From: Candidula unifasciata
Taxonomy: Eukaryota > Mollusca > Gastropoda > Stylommatophora > Geomitridae
DNA length: 64,000 nt
Direction: 5' to 3'
Assembly (NCBI GenBank): GCA_905116865.2
Contig: CAJHNH020006557.1
Coordinates: 1-64,000, forward strand
Under the pieces are notes generated by a model. It was not told where the DNA came from. It searched no databases and saw only the letters and a program-made list of their open reading frames with translations. Shown here piece by piece: positions 1 to 10,732 of the stretch; positions within the stretch are counted from its first letter, which is position 1, and each line of letters starts with the position of its first letter. Both the position numbers and the translations under genes were made by a program.

Positions 1-741
1 ATGCTCACATGCAATACACATCACACATACATGTGTGAACATTCATGCATACGAGCAAGAAGAAATAATTTATTTACTGTCAGATGACAGCACCTGGTGT
101 TGCTAATTTATCATTGTGATTCTTGTTTCTTGGAACTGACATGATAACACTGATAAACCCATAGATTCTCCATGTCCCCCAGAAATGTTGTAAAACATGG
201 TGGCTGATAACTCCAGTAAAACCCTGGTGTCATGTAATGAGGTGAGAATTTGTCACCCTTCCAAAGTTGAATATACAACATCAGCCCTAATTACAGAAGA
301 TAATGTCAGCTTTTTAAAATCTGGTCAACTTATTTATTCCTCACTGTTAGTGTTGGAAATAATTAAATGTAGCGTCTGGTAGGCACAACTGGCAATAAAG
401 AAGACAAGAGGAGTCGCTTGTGTAACCACCATGCACCCAGCTGCACAAGTAACACACAGTATGACATACCTCCAGTGCTTCCACAAAAGCAGATCAATAT
501 TAGGTTTAATATTAGGTATAATATCTCTCCACTTTTGTCTTGGTCTGCCTCATGGTGTACTCCCATTCAACTCTTTGTGTAAACATTTTTGTCTCTCTAT
601 TATCTGCCATTCTCTCTATTTGTCCCAATCAATGCAGTCCATTGGTTATCACGATGCAAGTAAATAGTAGTGATTTAAACATTTTCAATTTTGTAGTTGC
701 ATTACACTCCATTCTCCACTGTCTGCATCTATATTAATAGC
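1..741. other. No recognisable gene; intron or intergenic DNA
   Basis: AT-rich sequence with no convincing coding region or mobile-element signature. If the minus-strand exon at 1135-1402 is real, this stretch is probably part of its downstream intron. Confidence 0.4.
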
Positions 742-1035
742 CTCAATATTGTTATTACCAGCTTCAAAGATAGCCTAGATATTGTTATTACTAGCTTCAA
801 AGATAGCCTAGATATTGTTATTACCAGCTTCAAAGATAGCCTAGATATTGTTATTACCAGCTTCAAAGATAGCCTAGATATTGTTATTACCAGCTTCAAA
901 GATAGCCTAGATATTGTTATTACCAGCTTCAAAGATGGTCTAGATATTGTTATTACTAACTTCAAAGATAGCCTAGATATTGTTATTACCAGCTTCAAAG
1001 ATAGCCTAGATATTGTTATTACCAGCTTCAAAAGA
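742..1035. repeat. 33-bp minisatellite, about nine copies
   Basis: Tandem unit of 33 bp with the core TATTGTTATTACCAGCTTCA and few differences between copies. Because 33 is a multiple of 3, both strands stay open across the array; one frame reads an 11-residue repeat (DIVITSFKDSL). The translation is most likely fortuitous, since the array sits just 3' of the minus-strand splice donor at 1134, inside that gene's first visible intron. High copy identity suggests recent expansion, so length polymorphism is likely. Confidence 0.9.
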
Positions 1036-1134
1036 ATTTTCTTGGTCCATAAATGCTACTCTTTCTGTAAATAATCATAAGATGAAAATGTGTAAGTTTT
1101 GTAAAAGCTGGCAACAGTACAACAGAATACTCAC

Positions 1135-1402
1135 CTTTTTCTGTTTGCTCTTGCAGCAGTTTTTCTTCCGCTTTGACAATACGTTGATGAACTTTATCAA
1201 ATACTTCTCGAATTGTTTCTGGGTCAAGAATTGGCACCCGCAGGGGTTTCCTTTCTTCATGCTTGTACCCATTTTTTCCTGCTGCTACTATTGCTTCAAA
1301 GTCATAAACTGGTGCAAATAGTTCCTGCACCCACATTCCTGGCAAGTGAGTCTTGCAGTCTGTCTGATCATCTGTATGCTGTGTCTGTTCTTTTGAGTTC
1401 AT
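1135..1402 (-). CDS. Coding exon of an unrecognised minus-strand gene
   Basis: The frame opens with ATG at 1402 and runs about 89 codons to a strong splice donor, AAAAAG followed by GTGAGT, with exon end at 1135. The peptide is of ordinary globular composition: a polar N-terminus rich in Gln, Asp and Thr, a middle stretch with Trp, Val and Phe (LPGMWVQELFAPVYDFEAIV), then a charged segment (DPETIREVFDKVHQRIVKAE) that looks helical. It does not resemble a transposon protein. I do not recognise the family. The ATG may be the true start or internal, because a possible acceptor (TTAATAG) lies about 10 bases upstream of it. Downstream exons would lie to the left, beyond the window. The gene points away from glycogenin. 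Confidence 0.6.
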
Positions 1403-1590
1403 TGTCAGGTGCTATTAACAGAATATTACAATCTGGTCACTCTTTACAGCAAAATGTGTTTTGAACAGCAGATGACACTGTCAACTCTGTGACACATGTA
1501 AAGCATTAGAAACTATTTCACTGACATTATTTGTTAATGATTAAAAAATGAAGTGTTTAATTACCATATACAAAATTATATATATATATA

Positions 1591-1741
1591 TGTTGGCATC
1601 TGTAGCTTAGGCGTTGCTTTTCGTAATGCTGGGGTGCCATGTTCGATTCCAGATGTGGGCGATTTGTCTTGCGTTTGTTTCGACAGTGGTACCAAGAGCA
1701 ATGGCAAACTACTAAACGTCCTGTAAAGGAAATGTAACTAA
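1591..1741 (+). mobile_element. tRNA-derived SINE, family A
   Basis: A tRNA-like head has an A-box-like TCTGTAGCTTAGGCGTTGC and a B-box GTTCGATTCC. The body contains GACAGTGGTACCAAGAG and GCAATGGCAAACTACT, and the tail is ACGTCCTGTAAAGGAAATG. The same modules in the same order occur at 52556-52760 and 58313-58548, which defines a family. The tail abuts a TA microsatellite. Confidence 0.8.
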
Positions 1742-1747
1742 CTGATG

Positions 1748-1749
<2 letters not shown>

Positions 1750-1809
<60 letters not shown>
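1750..1809. repeat. TA microsatellite
   Basis: About 30 uninterrupted AT dinucleotides directly after the SINE tail. Confidence 0.95.
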
Positions 1810-1812
<3 letters not shown>

Positions 1813-1889
1813 CAGAGAGGAATACAGGTTCGAAAACTATATATATAGTTTTGTATATGTTAATTAAACACTTCAATTTTTAACAACTT

Positions 1890-2570
1890 TGTGTGTATAG
1901 GTAACAGTGTCATGCTTCAACACAAAATAGCGGGCATCAGGCCTAGGTTGGTAATGTCTCCTGATCTCTTGTGCTAACTAATATCTTCAAAACAAGGACT
2001 TTAAAGCACAAAAGTAGCAGAGTTAGGGCTAAGTGTAGCAATACAAATGATCGCGTGAGCCGTAACCAGAGGACGCTTTCATTCCTCTCATTGTGTGATT
2101 CGTATAGACACATAGATCCTACCAGAATGCGGTAATGGGACATATTCAAGTGTTGTGAATCATCATACAGATAAATGTACACCCTAAAGCCATCCCCATA
2201 CACATTACCAGGTGCCCCGCATACTTAAATTCTGTTGTCTTCTCTTTACTTTCCCCCATCAGTCATTCCTACGGCTAATCTAATAATACTTCGTGTTTTC
2301 CTCCTACTGCTGGCTTGTCGCAGTTGACCAGCTTAGATCAGTATAATATTTCATGCAGACTTTATTTCTCACCTATGTTCTTTTCTATTGAATATTTAAA
2401 TTTCACTCAACTGAAGACGGTTAAACCCAGCCAGAAATGAGCGGTACTGTACAGCAAATATAACTCAGCTTAAAGCATCCTAACAACCAGGAAGTTTCAA
2501 CAAATGTGTTTTAATGCGCATGTCACGAATATGAAAAACAAGTTTTAGCTTGTTTGGCAAATAAATGAAT
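1890..2570. other. No recognisable feature
   Basis: Open frames here are short and uncharacteristic. It ends in a weak AAATGAATGAA motif that borders the tail of the LINE that follows. Confidence 0.4.
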
Positions 2571-2616
2571 GAATCTTCTTCTTCTTCTTCTTCTTCTGCG
2601 TTCGACATCAGTCATG

Positions 2617-3446
2617 CTAAACATTGAGTCCCGTCTGGGTCAAAAAATAGATTGTGCGTTTAAGGTCGCCACTGGTCCCCCATAGCTTCTCTCGCAATGT
2701 GGATCCCCTGGGCCAGATCCACAGTCTGTGCTGGGAGAGGTAAGGGCAGTACTGCAGTATGTGCTCAGGGGTCTGTCTTTCTGCTCCACAAGCACAGGCA
2801 GCAGATTCGTTTATGCCTATCCTGTACAGGTGTGCTCGAAGACCACAATGTCCAGTCAGAAGTCTACAAATTGATGTTTGTTCTTTCCTGTTGAGTTTGT
2901 TAATGCTGTCACTCTCTGGTTTGTAATCTCCATTCTGCCTTCGCCACTCCCGCTTGAAAGACTGCTTTAGCGCTGTTTTGATTTCCTTGTAGCTGTGTGG
3001 TGGATGAGGTTGTGGAAGATTACTCCCAGCTTTTGCCAACTCATCTGCTCTCTTATTTCCTTGAATACCATAGTGGGCTGGTATCCACTGCAAGACCAGT
3101 TCTGCTTCCTTGGAGAGTAAGCCAATGTTGGTCCTTAGATCTGCAATTAGTTTGTCTTGTTTTTTGCTGGATAGTGCTTGGAGAACAGACAACGAGTCAT
3201 TAAGTATAACAATTTGGTGCCCTCTGTGTTCTTGAGTGATGAGATGTTGGACTGCAGAAAGGAGGGCAGTAGCCTCAGCTCTGAAGTTAGTGCAGATGTC
3301 ACCTGCTGGTAGAGAGAGAGAGTTTCTGCTCTACTGCTAGTGGGTTTAATGTATACTGCACAACGTCCCTTTCTGACTGGATCTGTAGCAGAGCCGTCTG
3401 TGAAAACCTGAGTCCAAGTGGTGTTTGGATACTTCTCATCAAGCAT
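2617..3446 (-). pseudogene. LINE RNase H domain, frameshifted
   Basis: The segment starts with the RNase H signature VFTDGSA at about 3400, continues in another frame after a shift near 3200, and contains the second signature WIPAHYGIQGNKRADELAKA. A Cys-rich C-terminus follows (CACGAERQTPEHILQYCP), a zinc-knuckle seen at the end of many RNase H LINEs. Catalytic acidic residues are retained in both signatures, but the frameshift breaks the protein. The last 191 codons (3192-2617) remain open, so decay is moderate. Confidence 0.85.
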
Positions 3447-3705
3447 AGCAAGAGCCAGGGTTCTCTGTTGTGTCTCCGTCTGGGCATCTTTTGAAGTGAT
3501 CCCTGGTACTTTTAGGACTACATTTGCCTTCTCTGGCTTGCTTGTCCATGGTTCTGGCCTAAGTTTTTCGCACAGTGCTACATCTCTGTCAAGCAGATTT
3601 TGGTGCTGTCTGTACAGTTCTCTGGCAAGGTGGTTGGGGCTCTGACGCTTTAGTCTGGTTTTATTTTTTTTTTTTTTCTTAAAATTTAAAATGCAGTGGG
3701 TGACT

Positions 3706-4400
3706 TTAAAGTCTTTTTAATTTATCATACTGTAAAAGAGTTTTGTATTGTCTACTGAGTTCGAGTGGCTCAGTATCTGCTATCCTCTCTATCACTCTGA
3801 TGGGGGTGGTTTTCATGGCTCCGAGAACAATACTTAATCCCATATTCTGAACCTTGTCCAGTTTTCCCATTGTTGTCTTGGCTGCTGCCGCCCATGCAGT
3901 GGAGGCATATTCCATGACTGGCCTGACTGCTCCAGTATATACTTGTTTTCGGATTCTGGAGTTAGCGCCCCATGTGGTACCCGCTAATTGTTTCATCACT
4001 GCAAGCTTCTTGAATGCTTTCCCCTGTACTGCTTCTATGTGTGACTTCCAAGTTAGTCGCGAATCAAGTGTAACGCCAAGAAAGGTAGGAGTGTCAGTCT
4101 GTGGAATGAGCTGGGTTTTTTGTCGAAATTTCGATTTTTTTGGGGGGAGAGAGAGAAAAGTGATGCTGTGCTTTTTGAATTATTTAGCTTTAGACCCCAC
4201 TTTTCGGTCCGGGCTTCTATGTTTTCCACAGTTTTCGGTAACAGATATGAGGCTGTGGTAGTGTATTCGGAAGCTGTCCAAACTGCAAAGTCATCAGCAT
4301 GTAGGGTATTATAAACACGAACAGTCACGACTTCGACGACTCTCTTTGCAGTACTTCTTTCTTGCACATAGACGCCTGAGTCATATACACAGCAACACAT
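3706..4400 (-). pseudogene. LINE reverse transcriptase C-terminal half, degraded
   Basis: Around 4310 the palm motif reads LHADDFAVW, a degraded YADD box. LNNSKSTASLF follows (the KT.L motif region). The thumb segment at 3999-3706 has YTGAVRPVMEYASTAWAAA and LDKVQNMGLSIVLGAMKTTP, the familiar LINE block before RNase H. Multiple stops and shifts are present. Confidence 0.8.
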
Positions 4401-4430
4401 TCCAGAAATAACAGTCGTTCACAGAAAAGT

Positions 4431-4613
4431 GAGTTGCGAAAATAAAGCTGGGCACTTTCGTTTGGGACACAGTGTGTCGACCGCGTTGAACGAACCCGAG
4501 TTACTTTTCGGTACGCTGTGTATAGGCGACGAAAGAAGACATCTTATAACATCTTAGAACGTAGGACAGCCAGTGGACAGACCCTTCAACGTTAAATATC
4601 TTTCAACCCCCCC

Positions 4614-4646
<33 letters not shown>

Positions 4647-4977
4647 TTCCCCGTCAAATATTTTTCAATATACGGATTCTCTATCTGGTTTTTTTTTTTT
4701 TTTGGTTGCACTGTCCATTTGATCCCATAGAACCTTCACCATGCCCGCTTTATCATATAGAAGCTCTCTGCCAAGAGGAGCTACCGCAGCTAATCTATCA
4801 GGCTGCTGGTTAACTCATCATCATCATCAGAATACATCCTTCAGAATAGTTATTAAAAAGATGCATCGCCGCTATGTTGTTACTTACTGACGGGGCATAT
4901 TGAAAAATTGTCAGATGACAGAAAGGTAAAAACTGTACAAAATTAACTCTGCACAGTTCCGATTTCAATTCAATGTT
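4431..4977. other. No gene; CA microsatellite at 4612-4646 and T-run
   Basis: Contains a C-run followed by (CA)n around 4604-4646, a T-run near 4690 and a short CAT repeat near 4818. Nothing else is recognisable. Confidence 0.5.
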
Positions 4978-4979
4978 TA

Positions 4980-5603
4980 CGAGGGCTGTCAAGAAAAACA
5001 AAGAATATATTCCTACGCGCTCAGCATCTGCCGGTGTTATGTTTTGTTATCACAATCGACGTCACTGCACATGGGACATTCCTCAAATGCGTATGCAGTA
5101 CTTACCCCGGGGTACACCTACTGACCATTCCCATGAGAAGCTAGTTATAATGACTCCTATCTTGACATCGAAGATGGCACCGATGTGCTTCACAAGACTT
5201 CACTCCGAGTTCATGTAACTGTATTAGCGCCAGAGATTTGTTACAATCTGCCAGTGTTGTCCGTACGATGATTTGGTGATACTTCTGGTGTCTGCTCGTT
5301 GTTGGCCTACTAGAACGGTGCATTCAACACATGTTTGTTCACCTTTAAAGCGTTTGTGCCACATTTTTATATCCACAGCCTTCTAAATCATTAAAGTTTA
5401 TTTGATGCAGTTCATTGCTCTAATCGTTCAGCCATTTTGACGAACGCATAGTGCGCGGGCTTTTTAAAAGACGTTTAACGGTTGCACTGATTGGTATAAT
5501 GAACATCATTTTATGTCTTACATGCCGCTCTATTTGGTCATTAGGTAATCTGGTTACTTTTGGTAACTAGCTGTGGCTGACTGTTTTCTGGACAGCCCTC
5601 GCA
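4980..5603. mobile_element. Mariner-type MITE
   Basis: The termini are inverted repeats, CGAGGGCTGTCAAGAAAA on the left and its near-complement TTTTCTGGACAGCCCTCG on the right, each bordered by TA (4978-4979 and 5604-5605). GAGGGCTGTC termini with a TA duplication are characteristic of mariner elements. The interior encodes no recognisable transposase, so this is a non-autonomous copy of about 624 bp. A degraded relative lies at 22680-22900. Confidence 0.8.
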
Positions 5604-6149
5604 TACCTCTGCTTTGGCGTCTACAACGATCCGTGCTGGTAGTAAAATGTCCCTCCCCTTCAGAGGTGCTTTACAAATCGGTCAGTTTCCCCGCAAACAG
5701 AGCTTAACTTCACAGAAGAGCCACTACGAGAAGATGTTATGGTTGTTTTCATCAATTATTCGTGACAGAAATGTCCATTATTAATACAACTAGTTATTGA
5801 ATGGCAGTCAGCTATAATTCCTGGGTTTTTGAATGAAAAAAGTCGCAATGGATGCTCCTACCTACATTTTCGTCTTGAACAGACTCACGATGTATGTATT
5901 TTAGCGAAAAGGATTCATTTGTGTGCTTAATTAGATGTTGATTTAACTCTGTAGGAATGCACATGACGAGACACAGCAAAATATGTAAAGCAATAAATTG
6001 GGCAATGTATTGTTTGTGTTGACATTATATAAAATTGTTGGTTTAACCCTTAATATTCCTTACAATTATGCTTCCTCTTAACAAAAACCCCAATTCTGTA
6101 CTCTCCTCTTTGTGTCACTAAGTGTAAATAAATAGTTGTAAATGTATTA

Positions 6150-6440
6150 ACAACCCAGAGAAAAGCCACCCGGTCCTAATGACATTCCTGCTGAACTCAT
6201 CAAAGCTGCAAAAGATCCGTAGACTGGCTGCAATTTAGTTAGGACCAAACAGGAAGCACCCTAATATTACCAAGACTATTATGGTCCAGATCTGGAAAAC
6301 AAAGAGCAGATAAAGAGACTGCACCATTAGTAAAATATCAACGGCATGTAGAGTGTTATAGTAAAATACTTGTGGGGCTGAAGGAAACTCCCACAATATT
6401 GAGGCATTACTGGTACACACAGTGGTACCATATAATTCCA
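6150..6440. mobile_element. Reverse-transcriptase LINE scraps
   Basis: On the + strand 6160-6215 reads KPPGPNDIPAELIKAAKD, an RT N-terminal motif. On the minus strand 6440-6235 reads YYNTLHAVDILLM, resembling the LHADD palm of the LINE at 2.6-4.4 kb. These look like two small fragments in opposite orientation. Confidence 0.5.
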
Positions 6441-6506
6441 ATAGAATCCGTTTTGAGGCGACAATCGAATTTTTAATCTTTTTTTTTTTTTGTGTGTGTG
6501 TGCTGT

Positions 6507-6534
6507 GTTGTTGTTGTTGTTGTTGTTGTTGTTG
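6507..6534. repeat. GTT microsatellite
   Basis: About nine TTG units after a T-run and a short GT tract. Confidence 0.9.
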
Positions 6535-6589
6535 CTATCATTATCAAGTGCTGTTCCGACTAGGGCTGGCTCCGACTTCCTCTGTCTCT

Positions 6590-6885
6590 ATTTCCACAGA
6601 TCTTTACATTTGTTCTCTTCTCATAACATGACCCAAAAATGATGACTGTCTCTCTTTTTTTTTAAATGTTTGTGAAAAGCTGTCTTCGAGCATTCGTCTC
6701 TTTCAACATATCTGGGTTGCTCCTCTTAGCTGTCCAGGCAGTTCTAAGAATTCTTCTTTAAAACCACATCTCCGTGGCCTCAAGATATTATTCGGTTTGT
6801 TAATTAATTGTCCAGGTTTGACAGCCGTATATTAAAACAGGCTCTATATAACATGCGAGAATTCTTTTCCTAGCCTCTGTACAAC
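6590..6885 (-). mobile_element. RTE-type LINE 3' fragment
   Basis: Nucleotide blocks match the better copy at 29690-30500 in the same order: CTTCTCATAACATG, AAAAATGATGAC, AAAACCACATCTC and TTGTCCAGG. The CAT tail of other copies is absent here. Confidence 0.7.
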
Positions 6886-7615
6886 TGTGTAAGTCTAGCT
6901 CTATATACCCCTGCTGTTATCCCGTTTTATATATTTTAATATCTAACCTATATAATTCTAGTACCATATAACATTTGCTTTATTTGTTTTTATCTTATAT
7001 AACATGTTTAAGCATAGCACCATATATCTGTATCCTTAATCTGTTCAATAACTCACTATATAATCTATACATGTGTAGCACTGGATACACTTGTTTGTAT
7101 GGAATTATTATCTTTCCATGTTTAACCCTACGAGTCTAACACCTTATACCCTTTTTTCTTAATAACGTTTTTCTTTTTCTTTATGTAACCCTGTGAATTT
7201 AACAACATATACCCTTGCTCTTATCGATAAAAAATATGTTACTGTATACTCCTATACAGCCTATGGAACGGCAAAGTATTGCCTACTGCACCATCACTTG
7301 ACACCCACCCCTCCAATCTTCCCTGCACACCCCTCACCAGTTAGAAAAAGTGACCCCATATCACCAACAAATTAAAACATGGCACCCCTAGCTAATATTA
7401 TCTTGCCCTAACACCCTTCACTCCAACAGAAACCGCCACCTGAGAGTTTTTCTCTCTATAAAACCTATGGTAAACAATTAAACATGTACAAATAAACAAC
7501 CCACGACGCTGTCACATAAAACAGCCACAATATCCAACAAACCCCTCCCCTTCTGTCAATCAATAGACTCTCGCAGTGGGTTCGGGTTCTGACAAAGCAC
7601 ACTTTAATTAAAAAA
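6886..7615. other. AT-rich, weakly repetitive non-coding DNA
   Basis: Variants of the phrase ACCATATA or ACATATACCC recur roughly every 60 bases between 6890 and 7230, suggesting a worn tandem repeat. No gene seen. Confidence 0.35.
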
Positions 7616-7617
7616 AA

Positions 7618-7765
7618 AAACCTTGGCTCCCAGGTCGACCCAACCTTGACTGTCTACCAGGTGCAGTCCTGGGAAGTAAAGGCGGTCGCTGTGGTGCTGA
7701 CCACATTCCCCATCAAATGCCGATTGGTCTATAAAATATAGGTATCTGGTAATCTGGTAATTTAA
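7618..7765 (+). mobile_element. tRNA-derived SINE, family B (partial)
   Basis: Contains ACCAGGTGCAGTCCTGGGAA, then GTAAAGGCGG, CTGACCACATTCCC and GCCGATTGGTCTA. The same modules occur in the same order in the fuller copy at 46628-46830. Confidence 0.75.
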
Positions 7766-7769
7766 ATTT

Positions 7770-8240
7770 CAGCTTCATAGCAAACGGGTCACCCCATCTT
7801 TGCTCCGCTCCTGTGCCAACGAAAAACACATAGAATATTTATCACAGTCCCTTGTGGAAAGACTGACAAACTGCTGTCTCGGCAAATCTAGCATACACTC
7901 GCTTTAAAAGCGTATGGTAGCCATCCGAAGTGCTAACACAAACAGTTTGACGCTAGAAATGCAGTTCATTATAAATGGTAGCAGAAGTCACCGAAAGATC
8001 AGCAGTTGCACTCGCGATCAATTTTAATCAAATAATTGCCCCACCAATATTGCGACAACCAGCATCGCGCCATTTTCTGAATCTACAAATCACACCACCA
8101 CGTTGGTCAGTCGAAAAAACATTCCAAATGAAATCCGCAGCTCACAGTGTCACGCCATGCACTTAACTCAGAAGCTGGGTAACGAAACTATATACTTCCA
8201 GTCTAAAAATTGAGCAAAAAAGCAACGGCCACAGTCTGGC
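7770..8240 (+). repeat. Unclassified interspersed repeat, copy 1
   Basis: About 470 bp is collinear with 42455-42925. Shared blocks include GCTAACACAAACAGT, GAAATGCAGTT, TTTTCTGAATCTACA and CATTCCAAATGAAATC. No ORF or terminal structure is evident. Its family is unknown to me. Confidence 0.7.
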
Positions 8241-8660
8241 AGAAGCAAAAATTTTTGCCTCGGCTCAAAACAGTGGCAGTGCCTCGTGTTCATTTGGACC
8301 TGAAGCATTATGTGAGGGTTAAAAACTGTGACCCCAGCAGTACCCTACTATTAGCTGGGGAAGGGATTTCGGACATTACATTCACCAGCAGGCGTCGCCC
8401 CTACAACGACCTGACTGCCTTCGTTAACGACTGTTCACCCAACAGCCATGCAGTTCTTTGGCACGAAGGAGACACCTTGAACTCGGGTTTCGGACTGGCG
8501 ACTCCCTACACGAAGATATATGTGTGCTACTGGTGCCCCGTAGCCAAAATACTATCTCACTGTATTACTAAAATTCAGCATGCATACTCAAACTCACTAG
8601 TTAAAAAAACACACACACATACACATATACATACACTCACTAACTGCCACCCGCTTGCTT
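8241..8660. other. No supported gene
   Basis: An open frame crosses this stretch but runs straight into the CA/TA microsatellite and has no recognisable domain. Confidence 0.4.
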
Positions 8661-8681
8661 GCTGGTGCAGCACACATGACT

Positions 8682-8797
<116 letters not shown>

Positions 8798-9233
8798 AAT
8801 CGGGAGAGGGAGAGAGTGATACAAGGGAGGAATCATGCAGAATGACCACAAATATGTAAGACACTGAAGATGAGTGAGAGACACAGGGAATTCTCCATGC
8901 ACACACAAGGTCGGCATGACTGGCTCCAAAGAAGGGGACAGTAAATTCAAATGGCTCAGTCAATTCAGACAAAGAGAGAGAAGCAGTCCCCTGCTGTGAC
9001 AGAGAAGTTGCTTGTAATAAAGGACTGCCGTAGAAAGGTGCACACCCAAGGGACGTTTCCAGAAAGAGATGCATACTTTGTGGTAGGGTAACATTGCTTG
9101 AAAATGTATTCTACAAGCCACCAGGGGTTGCATTCACATTTTCTAGGTTCTAACAATAGTAATACACTAGCGATGACTAATAATAATCATTAACAGCTCA
9201 GCCAATACATACATAAATCGGCGTAGACAGAAA

Positions 9234-9245
9234 GAGAGAGATGGA

Positions 9246-9301
<56 letters not shown>
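9234..9301. repeat. GA microsatellite
   Basis: Continuous AG dinucleotides after a slightly imperfect start. Confidence 0.95.
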
Positions 9302-9304
<3 letters not shown>

Positions 9305-9564
9305 GGGATCACCGCGTAGCTAATTACAGCAAATGTATAGCGTTCATCGAGTCTTCTGTTTCGATATCCAAACGTGCTTGTCTGCCATAGTTTTTGCGTG
9401 CATCGATCAAGGCCTGAGAACAGAAAATCAAGTGCTGTGTCTCTACGTTTATTTCTAGGTGGCCACAGGGTCACAGATGGAACTGTTGTAGCAGGGTAGA
9501 GCCGTGTGAACTTGAATCCTGCAGGTAATTGGGTGCTTAGAGAATGTCGTGTTCTCAGGTGTAT

Positions 9565-9635
9565 CTGGTGTCAAATATAGGTATAGCCCCATAGGCCCAA
9601 TACGCCTGAAGACGTGGAAAAGTGTTTATTATTTT
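9565..9635 (+). mobile_element. SINE family B, 3' end fragment
   Basis: TATAGCCCCATAGGCCCAAT and ACGCCTGAAGACGTGGAAAA match the 3' end of the SINE at 46628-46830 (GTACGCCTAAAGGTGTGGAAA). Confidence 0.65.
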
Positions 9636-10014
9636 ACCATTTTTTCCCCTGTATAAAACAGCAGCGCTGAAAATGAGCAATGGTTAGTGCATATTATAAA
9701 CGATTTCGGCTCTCTTCAGAACTTCTACCCCGGCAATATGGCGGCCAAACAAATACCCTAACAGGGCCTCAGACCTTAAAAATGCGGACTTGTCGGACTT
9801 CCTGCCGAGGGACAAATCGCGGCAAAACTAGGATCCGCTGAATTACGGAACAGATGCTCTAACAGGGTCTCAGCGATATGTTAAATGCGGACCTGTTTCT
9901 GTGACTATGCCTCACCGCCGACAGTTTCCCCCGCGCCGCGTAGCAATCGTTTATAATATGCACTAACCATTGCTCATTTTCAGCGCTGCTGTTTTATACA
10001 GGGGAAAAAATGGT
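9636..10014. repeat. Perfect 70-bp inverted repeat, 239-bp spacer
   Basis: Bases 9636-9705 are the exact reverse complement of 9945-10014; the outer ends read ACCATTTTTTCCCC and GGGGAAAAAATGGT. The left arm is mostly outside the Merlin-type element that begins at 9708, overlapping its target duplication. The right arm is inside that element. So the element contains an inverted copy of its own left flank. Confidence 0.95.
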
Positions 10015-10724
10015 TTGGGGGCTAAACTAGACGGCTGGGGCTCACGAGTAGCAGCTACCGCATCTCATCTCCTGCAACTTCCTTCAATTTATTAGCTCGT
10101 GAGTTCCAGGCATCTAGTTTAGCTCCCATTCGTAGCGGCGAGAGGGGAAGGGGGGGGGGGTAATGTCAGCGGTGAGTTTAAAAAATCAAAGAGCAATTAA
10201 AACATTATCATGACTATGTTCTCAGTTGATATGTTGCAGCTGGCAAAGAACGAGCCATTGTGCACGCTACACTTAGTACTACGGCGACGACAGCTCCACG
10301 AGTATGTCAGAAGCCCCCTGCCAACGACACAGCACCCTGGCAGGACAAACATACCTGCGTGTTGCATATTAGCCATTGCAACCAGACCAGTTTATCCGTC
10401 ATTACTCGATGCAAATCAGCAGGTCTCATATCTACTGCTGCTAAATCCTCAATCGGAAGAACAGTTTCACTAATCTGCGTCGGAGTGCGTCGTATCCACA
10501 CCATGTCGCTTATATCGTCTGTAATGTTGCGTGTCTCGAAATTGTCAAAGGTCGCTATTATCGTCTGCTATTATCGTCTGCTACTATCGTCTGCGTTTCT
10601 TGAAATTGACAGGTAATCCTAGTTTTGCCGCGATTTGTTCGTCGCAGGAAGTCGCGCATTTTTCATAGGACTGAGGCCCTGTTTGGGTATTTGTTTCGCC
10701 GGGGTAGATTTTCGGAGGAGAGCC
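9708..10724 (-). mobile_element. Merlin-type DNA transposon, defective (copy 1)
   Basis: A 1017-bp element with long TIRs: arm 9708-9834 pairs with 10616-10724. Both termini begin GGCTCTC, and both share TCTACCCCGGC, ACAGGGCCTCAG and ACAAATCGCGGCAAAACTAG. It is flanked by ACGATTTC (9700-9707) and ACAATTTC (10725-10732), an 8-bp target duplication with one difference. The interior holds a second inverted repeat (10019-10051 with 10094-10127, sharing CTAAACTAGA) and an N-terminal Merlin-type transposase fragment on the minus strand. TSD size, GG termini and transposase together support the Merlin superfamily. Confidence 0.8.
10196..10504 (-). pseudogene. Merlin/ISXO2-like transposase, N-terminal fragment
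   Basis: Starting from ATG at 10504, the frame reads through VWLQWLICNTQVCLSC, then stops. One frameshift later (about 10310) it continues YSWSCRRRSTKCSVHNGSFF and ASCNISTENIVM. A CxxC pair, then W.C and a GSFF motif before a hydrophobic helix, is the N-terminal zinc-ribbon signature of the ISXO2/IS1595 (Merlin) transposase family. The catalytic domain is missing; a matching C-terminal piece lies in the related element at 36.6 kb. The frameshift and truncation make it non-functional. Confidence 0.65.
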
Positions 10725-10732
10725 ACAATTTC

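Larger units (their letters stand above)
1541..1882. repeat. Inverted repeat of about 40 bp flanking a SINE
   Basis: The left arm (1541-1580, containing AAGTGTTTAATTA) recurs in inverted orientation at about 1843-1882 (TAATTAAACACTT). The arms enclose a SINE and a TA microsatellite. This could be a small foldback or MITE element that received a SINE; no transposase or clear target duplication was seen. Confidence 0.5.
2572..4430 (-). mobile_element. 5'-truncated RNase H-bearing LINE (I/Jockey-like)
   Basis: This is a non-LTR retrotransposon remnant. Reading on the minus strand, it holds the end of the reverse transcriptase palm (about 4400-4060), the thumb region (about 3999-3706), an RNase H domain and a C-terminal zinc-knuckle-like region (3446-2617). 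It finishes in a GAA microsatellite tail (TTC repeats at 2575-2597 on the + strand). The order RT then RNase H in one ORF is typical of I-like clades. The endonuclease and N-terminal RT are missing, consistent with 5' truncation. Several frameshifts make it inactive. Confidence 0.85.

Noticed and set aside
742..1035. Possible CRISPR-like array
   Set aside because: Units are directly adjacent without unique spacers, and the DNA is eukaryotic; it is a minisatellite. The same applies to 39757-40150 and 51900-52195.
3299..3645. Alternative-frame proteins across the 2.6-4.4 kb LINE
   Set aside because: Shadows of the RNase H coding frame.
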